Assembly (NCBI RefSeq): GCF_023375815.1
Contig: NZ_CP067412.1
Coordinates: 930,001 to 994,000, forward strand
Direction of reading: 5' to 3'
Length of the DNA: 64,000 nucleotides
Source: Pseudomonas sp. HS6
Lineage (GTDB): Bacteria; Pseudomonadota; Gammaproteobacteria; Pseudomonadales; Pseudomonadaceae
Shown here: in pieces, positions 44,507 to 52,546 of the stretch
Numbering within the stretch: the first letter of the stretch is position 1
Layout of the letters: each line of letters starts with the position of its first letter
Program-made: the position numbers and the translations under genes
Notes under the pieces: model-generated
Database searches by the model: none
The model's input: the letters and a program-made list of their open reading frames with translations, nothing else
What the model was told of the DNA's origin: nothing

Positions 44507-46330
44507 ATGACTGAAACATTCGATTCCGGCGCCTTCCTGTCGACGGTCAGCGGGCGCCCTGGCGTTTACCGCATGTTCGACAGCGATGCGCGTCTGTTGT
44601 ATGTCGGCAAGGCCAAGAACCTGAAGAAGCGCCTGGCCAGTTATTTTCGAAAGACCGGGCTAGCACCGAAAACCGCGGCTTTGGTTGGGCGAATTGCCCA
44701 GGTCGAAACGACCATTACCGCCAACGAAACAGAAGCCCTGCTGCTTGAGCAAACGCTGATCAAGGAGTGGCGGCCGCCGTACAACATCCTGTTGCGCGAC
44801 GATAAGTCTTATCCGTATGTGTTTCTGTCTGACGGACAATTCCCTCGTCTGAGCATTCATCGTGGAGCCAAGAAGGCCAAGGGCAAGTACTTCGGGCCTT
44901 ACCCGAGCGCCGGGGCAATCCGCGAAAGTCTCAGTCTTCTGCAAAAGACATTCTTCGTACGTCAGTGCGAAGACAGCTACTACAAGAACCGTACGCGTCC
45001 GTGCCTGCAGTACCAGATCAAACGCTGCAAGGCCCCCTGCGTCGGGCTGGTCGAGCCTGAGGTCTACGCCGAAGACGTGCGACACTCGGTGATGTTCCTC
45101 GAGGGGCGCAGCCATGCGTTGACCAACGAACTGTCCACTGCGATGGAAGAAGCTGCAATCAATCTCGAGTTCGAGCGCGCTGCCGAGTTGCGCGACCAGA
45201 TTGCATTGCTGCGTCGGGTCCAGGATCAGCAGAGCATGGAAGGCGGGACTGGTGACATCGATGTGATCGCTGCCTTCGTCAACCCTGGCGGTGCCTGTGT
45301 GCATTTGATCAGCGTGCGGGGAGGGCGGGTTCTGGGTAGCAAGAACTTCTTCCCGCAGGTCGGGATCGAGGAAGACGTTGCGGAAGTCATGGCGGCGTTT
45401 CTTGGCCAGTATTTCATCAGCAGCCCTGAGCGTGATTTACCAAGCGAACTGATCGTCAACGTGGTTCATGATGACTTCCCCACGTTGATCGAAGCGATCC
45501 AGGAACTACGCGGTCGCGAACTGTCCATCAGTCATCGGGTTCGCGGTACGAGGGCGCGCTGGCAGCAATTGGCTGTGACTAACGCCGAGCAGGCGCTGGG
45601 TGCAAGGCTGGCAAATCGTCAGCATGTCGCCGCGCGTTTCGAGGCGTTGGCTGAGGTGCTGAAGCTGGACGAGCCGCCGCAGCGCCTGGAGTGCTACGAC
45701 ATCAGCCATTCCAGCGGCGAGGCGACCGTAGCGTCCTGTGTCGTGTTTGGGCCGGAAGGACCGATCAAATCGGATTACCGTCGATACAACATCGAAGGTG
45801 TGACGGCGGGTGATGATTATGCGGCCATGCATCAGGCGTTGACCCGGCGCTTCAGCAAGCTCAAAGATGGGGAGGGTAAGCTGCCGGACATTCTGTTGGT
45901 GGACGGCGGTAAAGGTCAGTTGTCGATGGCGCGTGATGTGCTCAACGAATTGGCCGTACCGGATCTGATTCTGCTCGGTGTAGCGAAAGGTGCAACGCGC
46001 AAGGCGGGCTTCGAGACTTTGTATCTGAATGATGCTGCACACGAATTCACGCTGCGTGGCGACTCTCCGGCGTTGCATCTGATCCAACAGATTCGTGACG
46101 AAGCTCACCGCTTTGCGATCACTGGACACCGTGCGCGCCGTGGCAAAACCCGTCGTACGTCAACGCTGGAAGGCGTGGCGGGCGTGGGGCCGACCCGTCG
46201 CAGGGACTTGTTGAAACATTTTGGTGGATTGCAGGAGCTGTCTCGTGCAAGCATCGAAGAGATCGCCAAAGCGCCGGGGATCAGCAAAAAGCTAGCAGAG
46301 TCGATTTATGCAAACCTGCATAGTGAGTAG
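44507..46330 (+). CDS. uvrC: Excinuclease ABC subunit C
   Basis: 607 residues. GIY-YIG nuclease domain at the N-terminus ([25 protein letters not shown]), a UvrB-binding UVR motif (about 200-235), RNase-H-like C-terminal nuclease ([22 protein letters not shown]) and a terminal helix-hairpin-helix pair. It makes the dual incision in nucleotide excision repair. ATG only two bases after the gacA stop. Confidence 0.97.
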   Translation: MTETFDSGAFLSTVSGRPGVYRMFDSDARLLYVGKAKNLKKRLASYFRKTGLAPKTAALVGRIAQVETTITANETEALLLEQTLIKEWRPPYNILLRDDKSYPYVFLSDGQFPRLSIHRGAKKAKGKYFGPYPSAGAIRESLSLLQKTFFVRQCEDSYYKNRTRPCLQYQIKRCKAPCVGLVEPEVYAEDVRHSVMFLEGRSHALTNELSTAMEEAAINLEFERAAELRDQIALLRRVQDQQSMEGGTGDIDVIAAFVNPGGACVHLISVRGGRVLGSKNFFPQVGIEEDVAEVMAAFLGQYFISSPERDLPSELIVNVVHDDFPTLIEAIQELRGRELSISHRVRGTRARWQQLAVTNAEQALGARLANRQHVAARFEALAEVLKLDEPPQRLECYDISHSSGEATVASCVVFGPEGPIKSDYRRYNIEGVTAGDDYAAMHQALTRRFSKLKDGEGKLPDILLVDGGKGQLSMARDVLNELAVPDLILLGVAKGATRKAGFETLYLNDAAHEFTLRGDSPALHLIQQIRDEAHRFAITGHRARRGKTRRTSTLEGVAGVGPTRRRDLLKHFGGLQELSRASIEEIAKAPGISKKLAESIYANLHSE

Positions 46331-46362
46331 AATGCCCATTCACCTCGTAGCCAGTTGTGCCG

Positions 46363-46923
46363 ATGAATATCCCTAATCTGATTACCGTTCTCCGTGTCCT
46401 GCTCATCCCGATCTTCATTCTGCTGTTCTATCTGCCTTACCAGTGGAGCTATCTGGCCTCAAGTTCGGTCTTTGCCTTCGCGGCAGCAACGGACTGGCTG
46501 GATGGTTATCTGGCGCGACGCCTGGAGCAAAGCACTCCGTTCGGTGCGTTTCTGGACCCTGTCGCAGACAAGCTGATGGTTGCCGTCGCACTGGTGTTGC
46601 TGGTGCAAGAACATGGCAATCTTTGGCTGACTCTACCTGCGGCTGTCATCATTGGTCGCGAGATCGTCGTTTCGGCGTTGCGTGAGTGGATGGCCGAACT
46701 CGGTGCGCGGGCTCATGTGGCCGTATCGAACCTGGGCAAGTGGAAAACCGCTGCGCAAATGCTTGCATTGGTGATCCTCTTGGCCAACCCCAAGGTTTTC
46801 AGCTTCTGGGTTTTCATCGGTTATACGTTGCTGATGGTGTCGGCGGGCCTGACCTTGTGGTCGATGGTTCAATACCTCCGGGCTGCCTGGCCACATCTGA
46901 AGACCGATGTTGAAAAGAAATAA
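46363..46923 (+). CDS. pgsA: Phosphatidylglycerophosphate synthase
   Basis: 186 residues with the CDP-alcohol phosphotransferase motif D-G-x2-A-R-x8-G-x3-D-x3-D seen in [27 protein letters not shown]. Four membrane helices. ATG 46363 is chosen over an earlier GTG at 46357. It lies 32 bases after uvrC, completing the gacA-uvrC-pgsA block. Confidence 0.95.
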   Translation: MNIPNLITVLRVLLIPIFILLFYLPYQWSYLASSSVFAFAAATDWLDGYLARRLEQSTPFGAFLDPVADKLMVAVALVLLVQEHGNLWLTLPAAVIIGREIVVSALREWMAELGARAHVAVSNLGKWKTAAQMLALVILLANPKVFSFWVFIGYTLLMVSAGLTLWSMVQYLRAAWPHLKTDVEKK

Positions 46924-46943
46924 AACTTTTTTGAATCAAAGGG

Positions 46944-46971
46944 TTGACGGCGCTTCTGATTTCTATAGAAT
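46944..46971 (+). promoter_or_regulatory. Sigma70 promoter of the tRNA cluster
   Basis: TTGACG (46944-46949) and TAGAAT (46966-46971) with 16 bases between, ending 12 bases before the tRNA-Gly gene. A GC-rich discriminator GCGCC follows, as in stringently controlled stable-RNA promoters. Confidence 0.75.
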
Positions 46972-46983
46972 GCGCCACACCAA

Positions 46984-47059
<76 letters not shown>

Positions 47060-47106
47060 AGTTTTACAGCGTTTGTTGTCGCGCTACTGACAGCAAATGT
47101 TTTTGA

Positions 47107-47180
47107 GGCCGAGTAGCAAAATGGTTATGCAGCGGATTGCAAATCCGCCTACGCCGGTTCGATTCCGACCTCGGCCTCCA
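47107..47180 (+). tRNA. tRNA-Cys(GCA)
   Basis: 74 bases; acceptor GGCCGAG/CTCGGCC, anticodon loop GATTGCAAATC (anticodon GCA), T loop GGTTCGATTCC, CCA encoded. Followed by a terminator. Confidence 0.97.
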
Positions 47181-47188
47181 CTATAAAC

Positions 47189-47224
47189 AAGCTCCGTAGA
47201 TCCATGATTTACGGAGCTTTTTTT
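47189..47224 (+). terminator. Terminator after tRNA-Cys
   Basis: AAGCTCCGTA (47189-47198) pairs with TACGGAGCTT (47210-47219) and is followed by a T-run. It should end the Gly-Cys tRNA transcript, so tRNA-Leu may have its own promoter. Confidence 0.85.
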
Positions 47225-47374
47225 ATTGCATTGTGCTGAAAGATTTAGTCTTTAAAACGGCCTTTGCCAACTTGCTTCATGGGGGAGTGATGTATATATT
47301 TCCCCCTCTGCTGTACGGGGAGCAATCTGTCAGGATTGTGAACCGGCATCAGGGCAACGCAGTACCGCGCTACC

Positions 47375-47461
47375 GCCCGAATGGCGAAACTGGTAGACGC
47401 ATGGGACTTAAAATCCCCCGCTCGTAAGGGCGTGCCGGTTCGATTCCGGCTTCGGGCACCA
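47375..47461 (+). tRNA. tRNA-Leu(TAA)
   Basis: 87 bases with a long variable arm, as in class II tRNAs; acceptor GCCCGAA/TTCGGGC, anticodon loop ACTTAAAAT (anticodon TAA), T loop GGTTCGATTCC, ACCA end. A phage-type integrase gene lies directly downstream, so the 3' end of this tRNA is the likely attachment site. No clean second copy was found near 58.2 kb. Confidence 0.96.
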
Positions 47462-47469
47462 TGAATATC

Positions 47470-47514
47470 AAGGGCTTGCATGACATACCTCATGCAAGCC
47501 CTTAGTTCTTTTTT
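47470..47514. terminator. Terminator between tRNA-Leu and integrase
   Basis: AAGGGCTTGCATG (47470-47482) pairs with CATGCAAGCCCTT (47491-47503), then a T-rich tail AGTTCTTTTTT. Perfect 13-base-pair stem. Ends tRNA-Leu transcription. The integrase gene converges on it. Confidence 0.85.
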
Positions 47515-47554
47515 CCGCAATCAAAAAATCTTTTCCGCAATTCGTGACCGTCAG

Positions 47555-48586
47555 TCACTTCGTAGGGGTAACCTTCATCCCCTTCCGCATTCGGATGTAC
47601 TGTTCTGTCATCCCGACGGTTGTATGTCCTAGCTGGTCCCGAGCTTCTCGGATGCTCCCTGTTGACTCCTCCTTATCCGTCGCCGCTTTTGCTCTTAGGT
47701 CGCGCATCTGAAATTCTGCTTTTGGAATTCCGGCTGCTTCCCTGGCGTCATCAAATCGTTTTCTGAGCATGCTGGTCGTCATTGGCTGCCCCGAGTCGAT
47801 TACTACTAGGCGTGTTGACCTGATTTTGTGTCCGGCCTTTCGTGTCATGATTCGATCGATTACGACTTTGAGCTCACCAATGATCTCGATCCTTCGTTTA
47901 GCCCCAGTCTTGCCTTGCTGAACGGAGAGCTTCCCGTCTTTTATGTCTCGCTCATCCATCTTCAATGTGTCTGCGACCCTCTGACCTGTTAGGTAGAACA
48001 GATCCAAAGCGTCTCTCAATGGCTGATCGGCATGCTGGTAGGCTCTGGCAAGTACGTCGTCTTCAACATATATATCGCGACCGGTTTCTTTATTGCCTTT
48101 CACGCCTGAGCAAGGGTTAGCCAAGGATGTATAGCCATTCTCGCGAGCAAAGTTCCAGATGGAGCTGAGTAATGCCTTCTCCCGATTCGCGGGAATAGGT
48201 GCTGTCTTGCCACGATGGCGAAGGTACTGGCTGACATGTTTTGGTTCGATAGCTTCTAGAGGCGCGGGCGGGTCGTTGAAGAACAGAAGAAGGTTTTTCA
48301 GTTCGCGCGCGTTGTCCTTTTGGGTGGCGTGGGCTTTTGTGGGAACCACCTCATCCATATAAAGCCCGGCTACGTAAGCAAAGGTAAGTACGGTTTGTGT
48401 CAGAGCTTGAGACACACGGCTTTTTTCGAGTTTCGCGTACTCTAGTATGGCTAGGCCGTAATCTGTACCTAGCGGGATTTCCTTGCGTGGTTTCCCGCCA
48501 GTGTCATAAAGATAATAGGTGGTGTTGCCGCGTTTTCTCTCGCGCAGCCGAGGAATGCTCCCCGGCTTCGTTGGTCTTCGTCCCAT
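47555..48586 (-). CDS. int: Tyrosine recombinase integrase
   Basis: 343 residues. N-terminal arm-type domain and SAM-like core-binding domain (about 65-150), catalytic domain about 165-335 with Arg in LTGQRVADTL, Lys in QQGKTGAKR, RDLRAKAA (the second Arg, here with R in place of the usual His), His in LGHTTVGMT, and the nucleophile Tyr in EQYIR. It should recombine the element at the tRNA-Leu 3' end. Its ATG touches the DUF4224 gene stop. Confidence 0.92.
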   Translation of the reverse strand: MGRRPTKPGSIPRLRERKRGNTTYYLYDTGGKPRKEIPLGTDYGLAILEYAKLEKSRVSQALTQTVLTFAYVAGLYMDEVVPTKAHATQKDNARELKNLLLFFNDPPAPLEAIEPKHVSQYLRHRGKTAPIPANREKALLSSIWNFARENGYTSLANPCSGVKGNKETGRDIYVEDDVLARAYQHADQPLRDALDLFYLTGQRVADTLKMDERDIKDGKLSVQQGKTGAKRRIEIIGELKVVIDRIMTRKAGHKIRSTRLVVIDSGQPMTTSMLRKRFDDAREAAGIPKAEFQMRDLRAKAATDKEESTGSIREARDQLGHTTVGMTEQYIRMRKGMKVTPTK

Positions 48587-48793
48587 TTATCCCACCAGGC
48601 GTGGCTGCCACGTTGGAGTTTCTGTCGCGTTGGTGGTTGCTCCTGTCAGCGCGGACGCAATCACGCAAGGCCAGCCATTGCGCTTGATGGTATGACGAAT
48701 GCCATTGCGCTTCAGTACCGTAATCTGACCGGCTTTAGTTTTAGCTCCGGTCAACTCGCAGACCTGCTCATGGCTAAGAAATTGAATGTTCAT
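48587..48793 (-). CDS. DUF4224 small DNA-binding protein, excisionase-like
   Basis: 68 residues: FLSHEQVCELTGAKTKAGQI then RNGIRHTIKRNGWPCV, the DUF4224 signature found next to phage integrases. The small helical domain and position suggest an excisionase/AlpA-like role. Overlaps the upstream overlapping-frame ORF (ATGA) and abuts the integrase. Confidence 0.8.
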   Translation of the reverse strand: MNIQFLSHEQVCELTGAKTKAGQITVLKRNGIRHTIKRNGWPCVIASALTGATTNATETPTWQPRLVG

Positions 48794-49554
48794 GCTGCCT
48801 CCTTGCTAGGAAATACAGAGCGCTTCGAATGCGCTTGCTGCCACGACTGGAACCTGTCCGTTGCCAATGGCCTTAAGTCGGTCCACCCGATGGGCCACCC
48901 CATCAGCCACTCGGCCCATTCCGGGTTCAGATGACCACCATCCATTGCCATCACGGCGTGATCCAGGCGATCGTTCGAGCGGTCGGCCCCGGATCGGCGA
49001 GTCAGTGCGGCAGGGGAGGATCCCTTTGCCATGCTCGCCACTGGTGTTGGCCATCGTCTGGCGGGTGTCTTCTGCGATGAGCCAGATCCGGTCCCGCTGA
49101 TGAGGGGCGCCGAGGTCAGCCGCTCCGATAACACCCCATCGCGCGTCATACCCCATTTCGGCAAGGTCACCGAGCACCAAGGCAAGTCCTCGTCCCACAA
49201 GCAATGGTGAGTTCTCCAGTTCGACGTAGCGCGGTCGTACCTCATCGGTAATTCGTGCCATCTGCCGCCATAGTCCGGAGCGGGCGCCGGCGATACCCAG
49301 GCCGGCGCCTGCAACCGAGATGTCCTGACAAGGAAATCCTCCCGAAACCACGTCAACAAGGCCTCGCCAGGGGCGTCCGTCAAAACTGCACACGTCAGAC
49401 CAAATCGGGAAAGGCGGGAGCAGTCCATCGGTTTGTCGTTGCGCCAGAATCTGTGCGGCGTAGGCATCACGCTCAACGGCGCAGACGGTGCGCCAGCCGA
49501 GGAGGTGTCCGCCGAGTATTCCGCCACCAGCGCCTGCGAAAAGAGCCAACTCAT
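48790..49554 (-). CDS. Second long ORF in the methyltransferase DNA (+1 frame)
   Basis: 254 residues read in the +1 frame of the methyltransferase gene on the same strand. Start ATG 49554 directly follows the TGA of the upstream gene, and its stop overlaps the DUF4224 ATG by ATGA, classic operon coupling at both ends. Its sequence contains FGLTCAVLTDAPGEALLTWF, SGTGSGSSQK and LNPEWAEWLMGWPIGWTDL, which I recognise as patterns in phage proteins annotated near or as cytosine methyltransferases. Some or all of those database proteins may themselves be this overlapping frame. Function unknown; coding status needs comparative test. Confidence 0.5.
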   Translation of the reverse strand: MSWLFSQALVAEYSADTSSAGAPSAPLSVMPTPHRFWRNDKPMDCSRLSRFGLTCAVLTDAPGEALLTWFREDFLVRTSRLQAPAWVSPAPAPDYGGRWHELPMRYDRATSNWRTHHCLWDEDLPWCSVTLPKWGMTRDGVLSERLTSAPLISGTGSGSSQKTPARRWPTPVASMAKGSSPAALTRRSGADRSNDRLDHAVMAMDGGHLNPEWAEWLMGWPIGWTDLRPLATDRFQSWQQAHSKRSVFPSKEAA

Positions 49555-49558
49555 TCAC
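48806..49558 (-). CDS. Phage DNA (cytosine-5-)-methyltransferase
   Basis: 250 residues, GTG start at 49558 overlapping the previous stop. C5-methylase motifs in order: I LFAGAGGGILGG, IV GGFPCQDISVAG (catalytic Cys about 78), VI VELENSP, VIII GAPHQRDRIWL, X IGNGQVP. The target-recognition part is short, so the specificity is narrow or unknown. No restriction enzyme gene is near, so it is a solitary methylase, perhaps protecting phage DNA. GC at third positions over the first 59 codons is about 59 percent by hand count, lower than usual for the genus. Almost the whole gene overlaps the ORF at 48790-49554. Confidence 0.88.
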   Translation of the reverse strand: MNELALFAGAGGGILGGHLLGWRTVCAVERDAYAAQILAQRQTDGLLPPFPIWSDVCSFDGRPWRGLVDVVSGGFPCQDISVAGAGLGIAGARSGLWRQMARITDEVRPRYVELENSPLLVGRGLALVLGDLAEMGYDARWGVIGAADLGAPHQRDRIWLIAEDTRQTMANTSGEHGKGILPCRTDSPIRGRPLERSPGSRRDGNGWWSSEPGMGRVADGVAHRVDRLKAIGNGQVPVVAASAFEALCIS

Positions 49559-50022
49559 GCAGCCTCCACAGTGACTTGCGCGGCGCTGGAGGGTGGTTGT
49601 CCGACTTTGTTGCCCTCAATTTCTGGTTGCAACTGCGCAGCCATCGCAAGCACCTGATCGCGCAGGGACCGGGCATCACGCTCAAGCTTCTTGCCGGTAC
49701 GAAAGGCGCTGAAGGTCTCAACGGCGATCCGCAGCAGCTCGCCGATATCGACCAGCGTCTGGTGCTCGGCCGGGCCGAAGAGTGGATCTGCTTCAAATCG
49801 TTTGCAGGTGTGTGTCAGGCGCTTGTGATCGGCCCGGATGAACTGCAGGGAGGCCTGGAGCTCGCGGATGGTTTTGGCGCTTGCGGCGCGCTGGATGTCT
49901 TCACCCTCGCGCAGGCCTGTCTCCAGGCCATCGCTGCGGCCCATGATGTAACCGCCCCAGAGCAGAAGGGTGGCCAGAACTATCAGGGTGACGAGTGCAC
50001 CGATTTGTATTGGGGTCATCAT
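49555..50022 (-). CDS. Phage membrane-anchored protein of unknown function
   Basis: 155 residues. One N-terminal transmembrane helix (IGALVTLIVLATLLLWGGYIM) then a charged helical region rich in Lys/Arg and Glu that probably faces the cytoplasm. No family recognised. Overlaps its neighbours at both ends (50019-50022 with the PrtN-like gene, 49555-49558 with the methyltransferase). Confidence 0.6.
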   Translation of the reverse strand: MMTPIQIGALVTLIVLATLLLWGGYIMGRSDGLETGLREGEDIQRAASAKTIRELQASLQFIRADHKRLTHTCKRFEADPLFGPAEHQTLVDIGELLRIAVETFSAFRTGKKLERDARSLRDQVLAMAAQLQPEIEGNKVGQPPSSAAQVTVEAA

Positions 50023-50399
50023 GTGGTGTGCTCCTGGGATTGTCGTTGGCCGGTGGTGACGGCCGTCAGTGGTGTGGGGGCAACAGGGCGTTGGCCGTCC
50101 TGCTGTCGCTGCATGTCTTCATCCGCTTTGTAGGCGCGGATGTCGATCAGCGAGGCGACGTGGCGGATGTGCGCGTACTTCAGCGCCTTGCGGCTGGTGT
50201 CCAGCGTGGTGATCGGAAGCTGGATCCGGCCGCTGTTGATCTCCGTCACGAACGACTGCTCGTTGAGGTTGCGAAAGTACTGCTCGCGGACTTTTTCCAG
50301 CGGGATCAGGACGTCACCGAAGATTCGATAGAGCAGTTCGACGGTGGCCGATTCGGGCGCCGGATGCAGGCGAAGCGGATTCTGTGCAGCGTTACTCAT
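50019..50399 (-). CDS. PrtN-like (pyocin activator family) regulator
   Basis: 126 residues. The middle (FGDVLIPLEKVREQYFRNL, EINSGRIQLPITTLDTSRKALKYAHI) matches the pyocin-activator PrtN family, which includes many small prophage proteins besides true PrtN. The C-terminal tail is Gln/Pro-rich. Role in the phage unclear; possibly a DNA-binding regulator. It overlaps the next small gene by 8 bases. Confidence 0.75.
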   Translation of the reverse strand: MSNAAQNPLRLHPAPESATVELLYRIFGDVLIPLEKVREQYFRNLNEQSFVTEINSGRIQLPITTLDTSRKALKYAHIRHVASLIDIRAYKADEDMQRQQDGQRPVAPTPLTAVTTGQRQSQEHTT

Positions 50400-50571
50400 G
50401 GCCTTGTCGAGCCTCCTTGCGTTGTTGTCGTGCCGGGTGGTTCCAGGCGTTCAGGCAGTGACGTCTGGTCAGCTCGCGCAGATGCTCGGGCACTTCGAGG
50501 AGCGCGGCGTTGCGCTCCTCGCGTGTGCGCATGGCAATGATCTGGCGGGCGTACTCCCTAGGCCACGTCAC
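50392..50571 (-). CDS. Small phage protein, 59 aa
   Basis: 59 residues with a GTG start at 50571 inside the end of the KilAC-like gene and a stop overlapping the PrtN-like ATG. The peptide contains YARQIIAMRTREERNAALLE and WNHPARQQRKEARQ, a basic helical protein of a kind common in Pseudomonas prophage early regions. Overlapping stop-start pairs on both sides argue that it is real. Function unknown. Confidence 0.65.
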   Translation of the reverse strand: MTWPREYARQIIAMRTREERNAALLEVPEHLRELTRRHCLNAWNHPARQQRKEARQGHE

Positions 50572-50839
50572 GGCGAACTGCCGGGATGGCAGGAAGATTG
50601 ATGTCCAACTGCTCGGCCAGCCAACGGATACCGGCCTGCTTCACCCGAGTCGACTGGCTGTACTGCATTCCGTGTTTCTCGTCATACCAAGGACTGTCCT
50701 TGACCCGCAGGTACGCTTTGTCTCGCTTCGGGTTCGCCGGCAGGTTTCCCTTGAGCAAACCTTTTTCCCGCATGAGAGCGATCAGTTTGGGGCGAGTGAG
50801 GCCGAGTTGAGCGGCCGCTTGGGCGAGGGTGCGTTCCAT
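50558..50839 (-). CDS. KilAC-domain antirepressor-like protein
   Basis: 93 residues from ATG 50839 (the longer frame upstream is not supported). Helix-turn-helix MERTLAQAAAQLGLTRPKLIALMREKGLL and the KilAC core (YLRVKDSPWYDEKHGMQYSQSTRVKQAG) are typical of phage antirepressor C-terminal domains, here as a stand-alone protein. It may interfere with the CI repressor. Confidence 0.8.
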   Translation of the reverse strand: MERTLAQAAAQLGLTRPKLIALMREKGLLKGNLPANPKRDKAYLRVKDSPWYDEKHGMQYSQSTRVKQAGIRWLAEQLDINLPAIPAVRRDVA

Positions 50840-50849
50840 AAACGGTTCC

Positions 50850-51440
50850 TCAAGCAGCATGCGCAGCAGGAGTGGCCGCTGCAGCAAGGTGGTTGATGGA
50901 CTCAATGAGCTTTGCGTAGATCTCGGCATCGGGGTCGTACAGGGTGAAGCAGCGCGTATGCGGGCTCTTGTTGCCGATGCTCAAGATGGCGGTGACGCCC
51001 CGGCGTGAATGGGTGCGATGCAGCGCCACATGCAGGGGAAGCTCGAAACCCATGTCGAGACTCAGCACACCGCCGGTGTGCACCAGTTCGAATACGCGCT
51101 GCTTGTCCAAGACTTCAAAGCGGCCGTATTGACGATCGGCATGCGGGCGATGCACGAGGTCACTGGAGTTGCTCGCGTCGAACGGACCGTTGGCAATCTC
51201 TTCGATGAAGTCGGCGAGTTTGAGGTGCATCTTCTTGTCGTTTTGCAGGGTCAGCGTGTGGCGTTCGCTGCCCAGCTCCACGACAAAAGTGCTTTCCACT
51301 GTGCCGCGCTCAGCCTTGAGGCGAAACGCCAAGCAATCACGCTTCGGTGCTGTGCGCAGGATGTGGTTGAAGGTCTCGGTCAGGTTGACCTGGGCGTTGA
51401 GCAACTGCAGGGTGCGGTTGTCGATCTTGTACTTGATCAT
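50850..51440 (-). CDS. Phage protein of unknown function, 196 aa
   Basis: 196 residues, mixed alpha/beta, no signal or membrane segment. Contains TFNHILRTAPKRDCLAFRLK and ELPLHVALHRTHSRRGVTAIL. I do not recognise the family. Ends near the KilAC-like start and begins by overlapping the 59-aa gene at 51437. Confidence 0.55.
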   Translation of the reverse strand: MIKYKIDNRTLQLLNAQVNLTETFNHILRTAPKRDCLAFRLKAERGTVESTFVVELGSERHTLTLQNDKKMHLKLADFIEEIANGPFDASNSSDLVHRPHADRQYGRFEVLDKQRVFELVHTGGVLSLDMGFELPLHVALHRTHSRRGVTAILSIGNKSPHTRCFTLYDPDAEIYAKLIESINHLAAAATPAAHAA

Positions 51441-51616
51441 GCCGCGTGCCCTCCACCGTTCGGATCGATAGGAGGGGGCTGGCAGGACTTGGCAACAAGC
51501 TTGGGTTTGCTGTTATGAATGACGACCAGACAGCCCGTGGCGAGCTGCAGCTGTTCGATCAGGTTGCGATTGCTTACGCATGTCGGATGAACATGCAAGG
51601 TGGCGGTGGTGCGCAT
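51437..51616 (-). CDS. Small phage protein, 59 aa
   Basis: 59 residues, ATG 51616 with GCGAGGC upstream, stop overlapping the next ATG (ATGA). Sequence includes MRTTATLHVHPTCVSNRN and a Pro/Gly-rich end. First gene of the leftward operon after the AAAC-N5-GTTT operator at 51655. Function unknown. Confidence 0.6.
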   Translation of the reverse strand: MRTTATLHVHPTCVSNRNLIEQLQLATGCLVVIHNSKPKLVAKSCQPPPIDPNGGGHAA

Positions 51617-51654
51617 AGGTATTGCCTCGCTCTGTGGTAAAGAGTGAGGCGAGT

Positions 51655-51667
51655 AAACAATATGTTT
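51655..51667. promoter_or_regulatory. CI/Cro operator, left
   Basis: AAACAATATGTTT, arms AAAC/GTTT with five-base spacer, 38 bases before the leftward ATG at 51616. Same form as the sites at 52467 and 52503, so the repressor probably controls the left operon too. Confidence 0.6.
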
Positions 51668-51704
51668 GCTTCTTGGTCAACACGGTTTGTTTGGTTTCTT
51701 GAGG

Positions 51705-52466
51705 TTAGGCTGAACCTAAAGGTCTGCTTACTGACCACCAAAACACGCGTCCGAGGATGACAATCCGTTGTTCGAGAACCTGATCCATTGAGTATTCTTT
51801 GTCGGGATACTCTTCACGATTGAAGCATTTTTGCCTGATTGCTCCGCTGGATAACCGCTGTAAGAACCTCACCCTCAAGGAGCCGTTGTGCGTTAGTGCA
51901 TACAATTCACTATCGACAATTCGTGTAAAAGCTTTGTCAATGCCGAGCACTGCGCCATGAGGAAGAAGGGGTTGATTACTATTCCCAACGTTCAGCATGA
52001 ACACAGCATTATTCGCGTTGACTCCGCATTCTTTAAGAGTTGCTACGTCAAGCGTGACATGACGTTTGTGAGCGCTATGTATGTCAACCTGGCTCGATTC
52101 TATGGGCGCTCCGCTCTGGTCTGTGAGGAAGAACACCAGATCATCTTTTTCAATTGAGTGATCAGAGTTCCATGGAACAATGGAGGTCATTTCATAGGGC
52201 TCTCCATCATCCGTGACCCCGTAAACGATCTCGGCATCATCCGTAAACATCGGCAGATCACCGTATTCGAGCCACTCTCTCCTCAGCCCGAGCGCAAGTG
52301 CTACTGCGCTTATTTTATTGGCCGGTACCCCTCGTTTTTTCCAGTTCGTAATATTTTGGTCGTTCTCTAACCCGAGTACGCGAGCCAGCTCTGTACCACC
52401 TGTGTTGGTCAGCTCCAGCGCTTTCACAAAGCGCTCAGCGTTGTTGGATATCAGCCGTGTTTTCAT
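51705..52466 (-). CDS. CI-type phage repressor (S24/LexA-like)
   Basis: 253 residues from ATG 52466. N-terminal helix-turn-helix (FVKALELTNTGGTELARVLGLENDQNITNWKKRG shows the fold in parts), C-terminal S24 peptidase-like domain. The catalytic Ser lies in GNSNQ (GDSM in cleavable repressors), and where a Lys is expected (usually LRVKxL) the sequence is LRVRFL. Loss of the Lys would prevent RecA-stimulated self-cleavage. It lies between the left and right operators and faces the cro-like gene. Confidence 0.85.
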   Translation of the reverse strand: MKTRLISNNAERFVKALELTNTGGTELARVLGLENDQNITNWKKRGVPANKISAVALALGLRREWLEYGDLPMFTDDAEIVYGVTDDGEPYEMTSIVPWNSDHSIEKDDLVFFLTDQSGAPIESSQVDIHSAHKRHVTLDVATLKECGVNANNAVFMLNVGNSNQPLLPHGAVLGIDKAFTRIVDSELYALTHNGSLRVRFLQRLSSGAIRQKCFNREEYPDKEYSMDQVLEQRIVILGRVFWWSVSRPLGSA

Positions 52467-52479
52467 AAACAGTATGTTA
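52467..52479. promoter_or_regulatory. CI/Cro operator, right (proximal to cI)
   Basis: AAACAGTATGTTA fits AAAC-N5-GTTW with one deviation and starts immediately upstream of the repressor ATG. Bound repressor here would shut off its own gene. Confidence 0.5.
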
Positions 52480-52502
52480 CCCCGCTTGCAGTATTCCGAT
52501 AA

Positions 52503-52517
52503 CAAACGTATTGTTTG
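52503..52517. promoter_or_regulatory. CI/Cro operator, right (proximal to cro)
   Basis: CAAACGTATTGTTTG is a perfect palindrome (CAAAC/GTTTG, spacer 5), 29 bases before the cro-like ATG at 52547. It should cover the rightward promoter. Confidence 0.65.
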
Positions 52518-52546
52518 TTTCGTGTTTGGTGTGTCGAGGTAAATCT

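Noticed and set aside
50019..50399. Evidence for an R- or F-type pyocin cluster
   Set aside because: The PrtN-like protein alone is common in ordinary prophages, and no tail genes or prtR pair are present.
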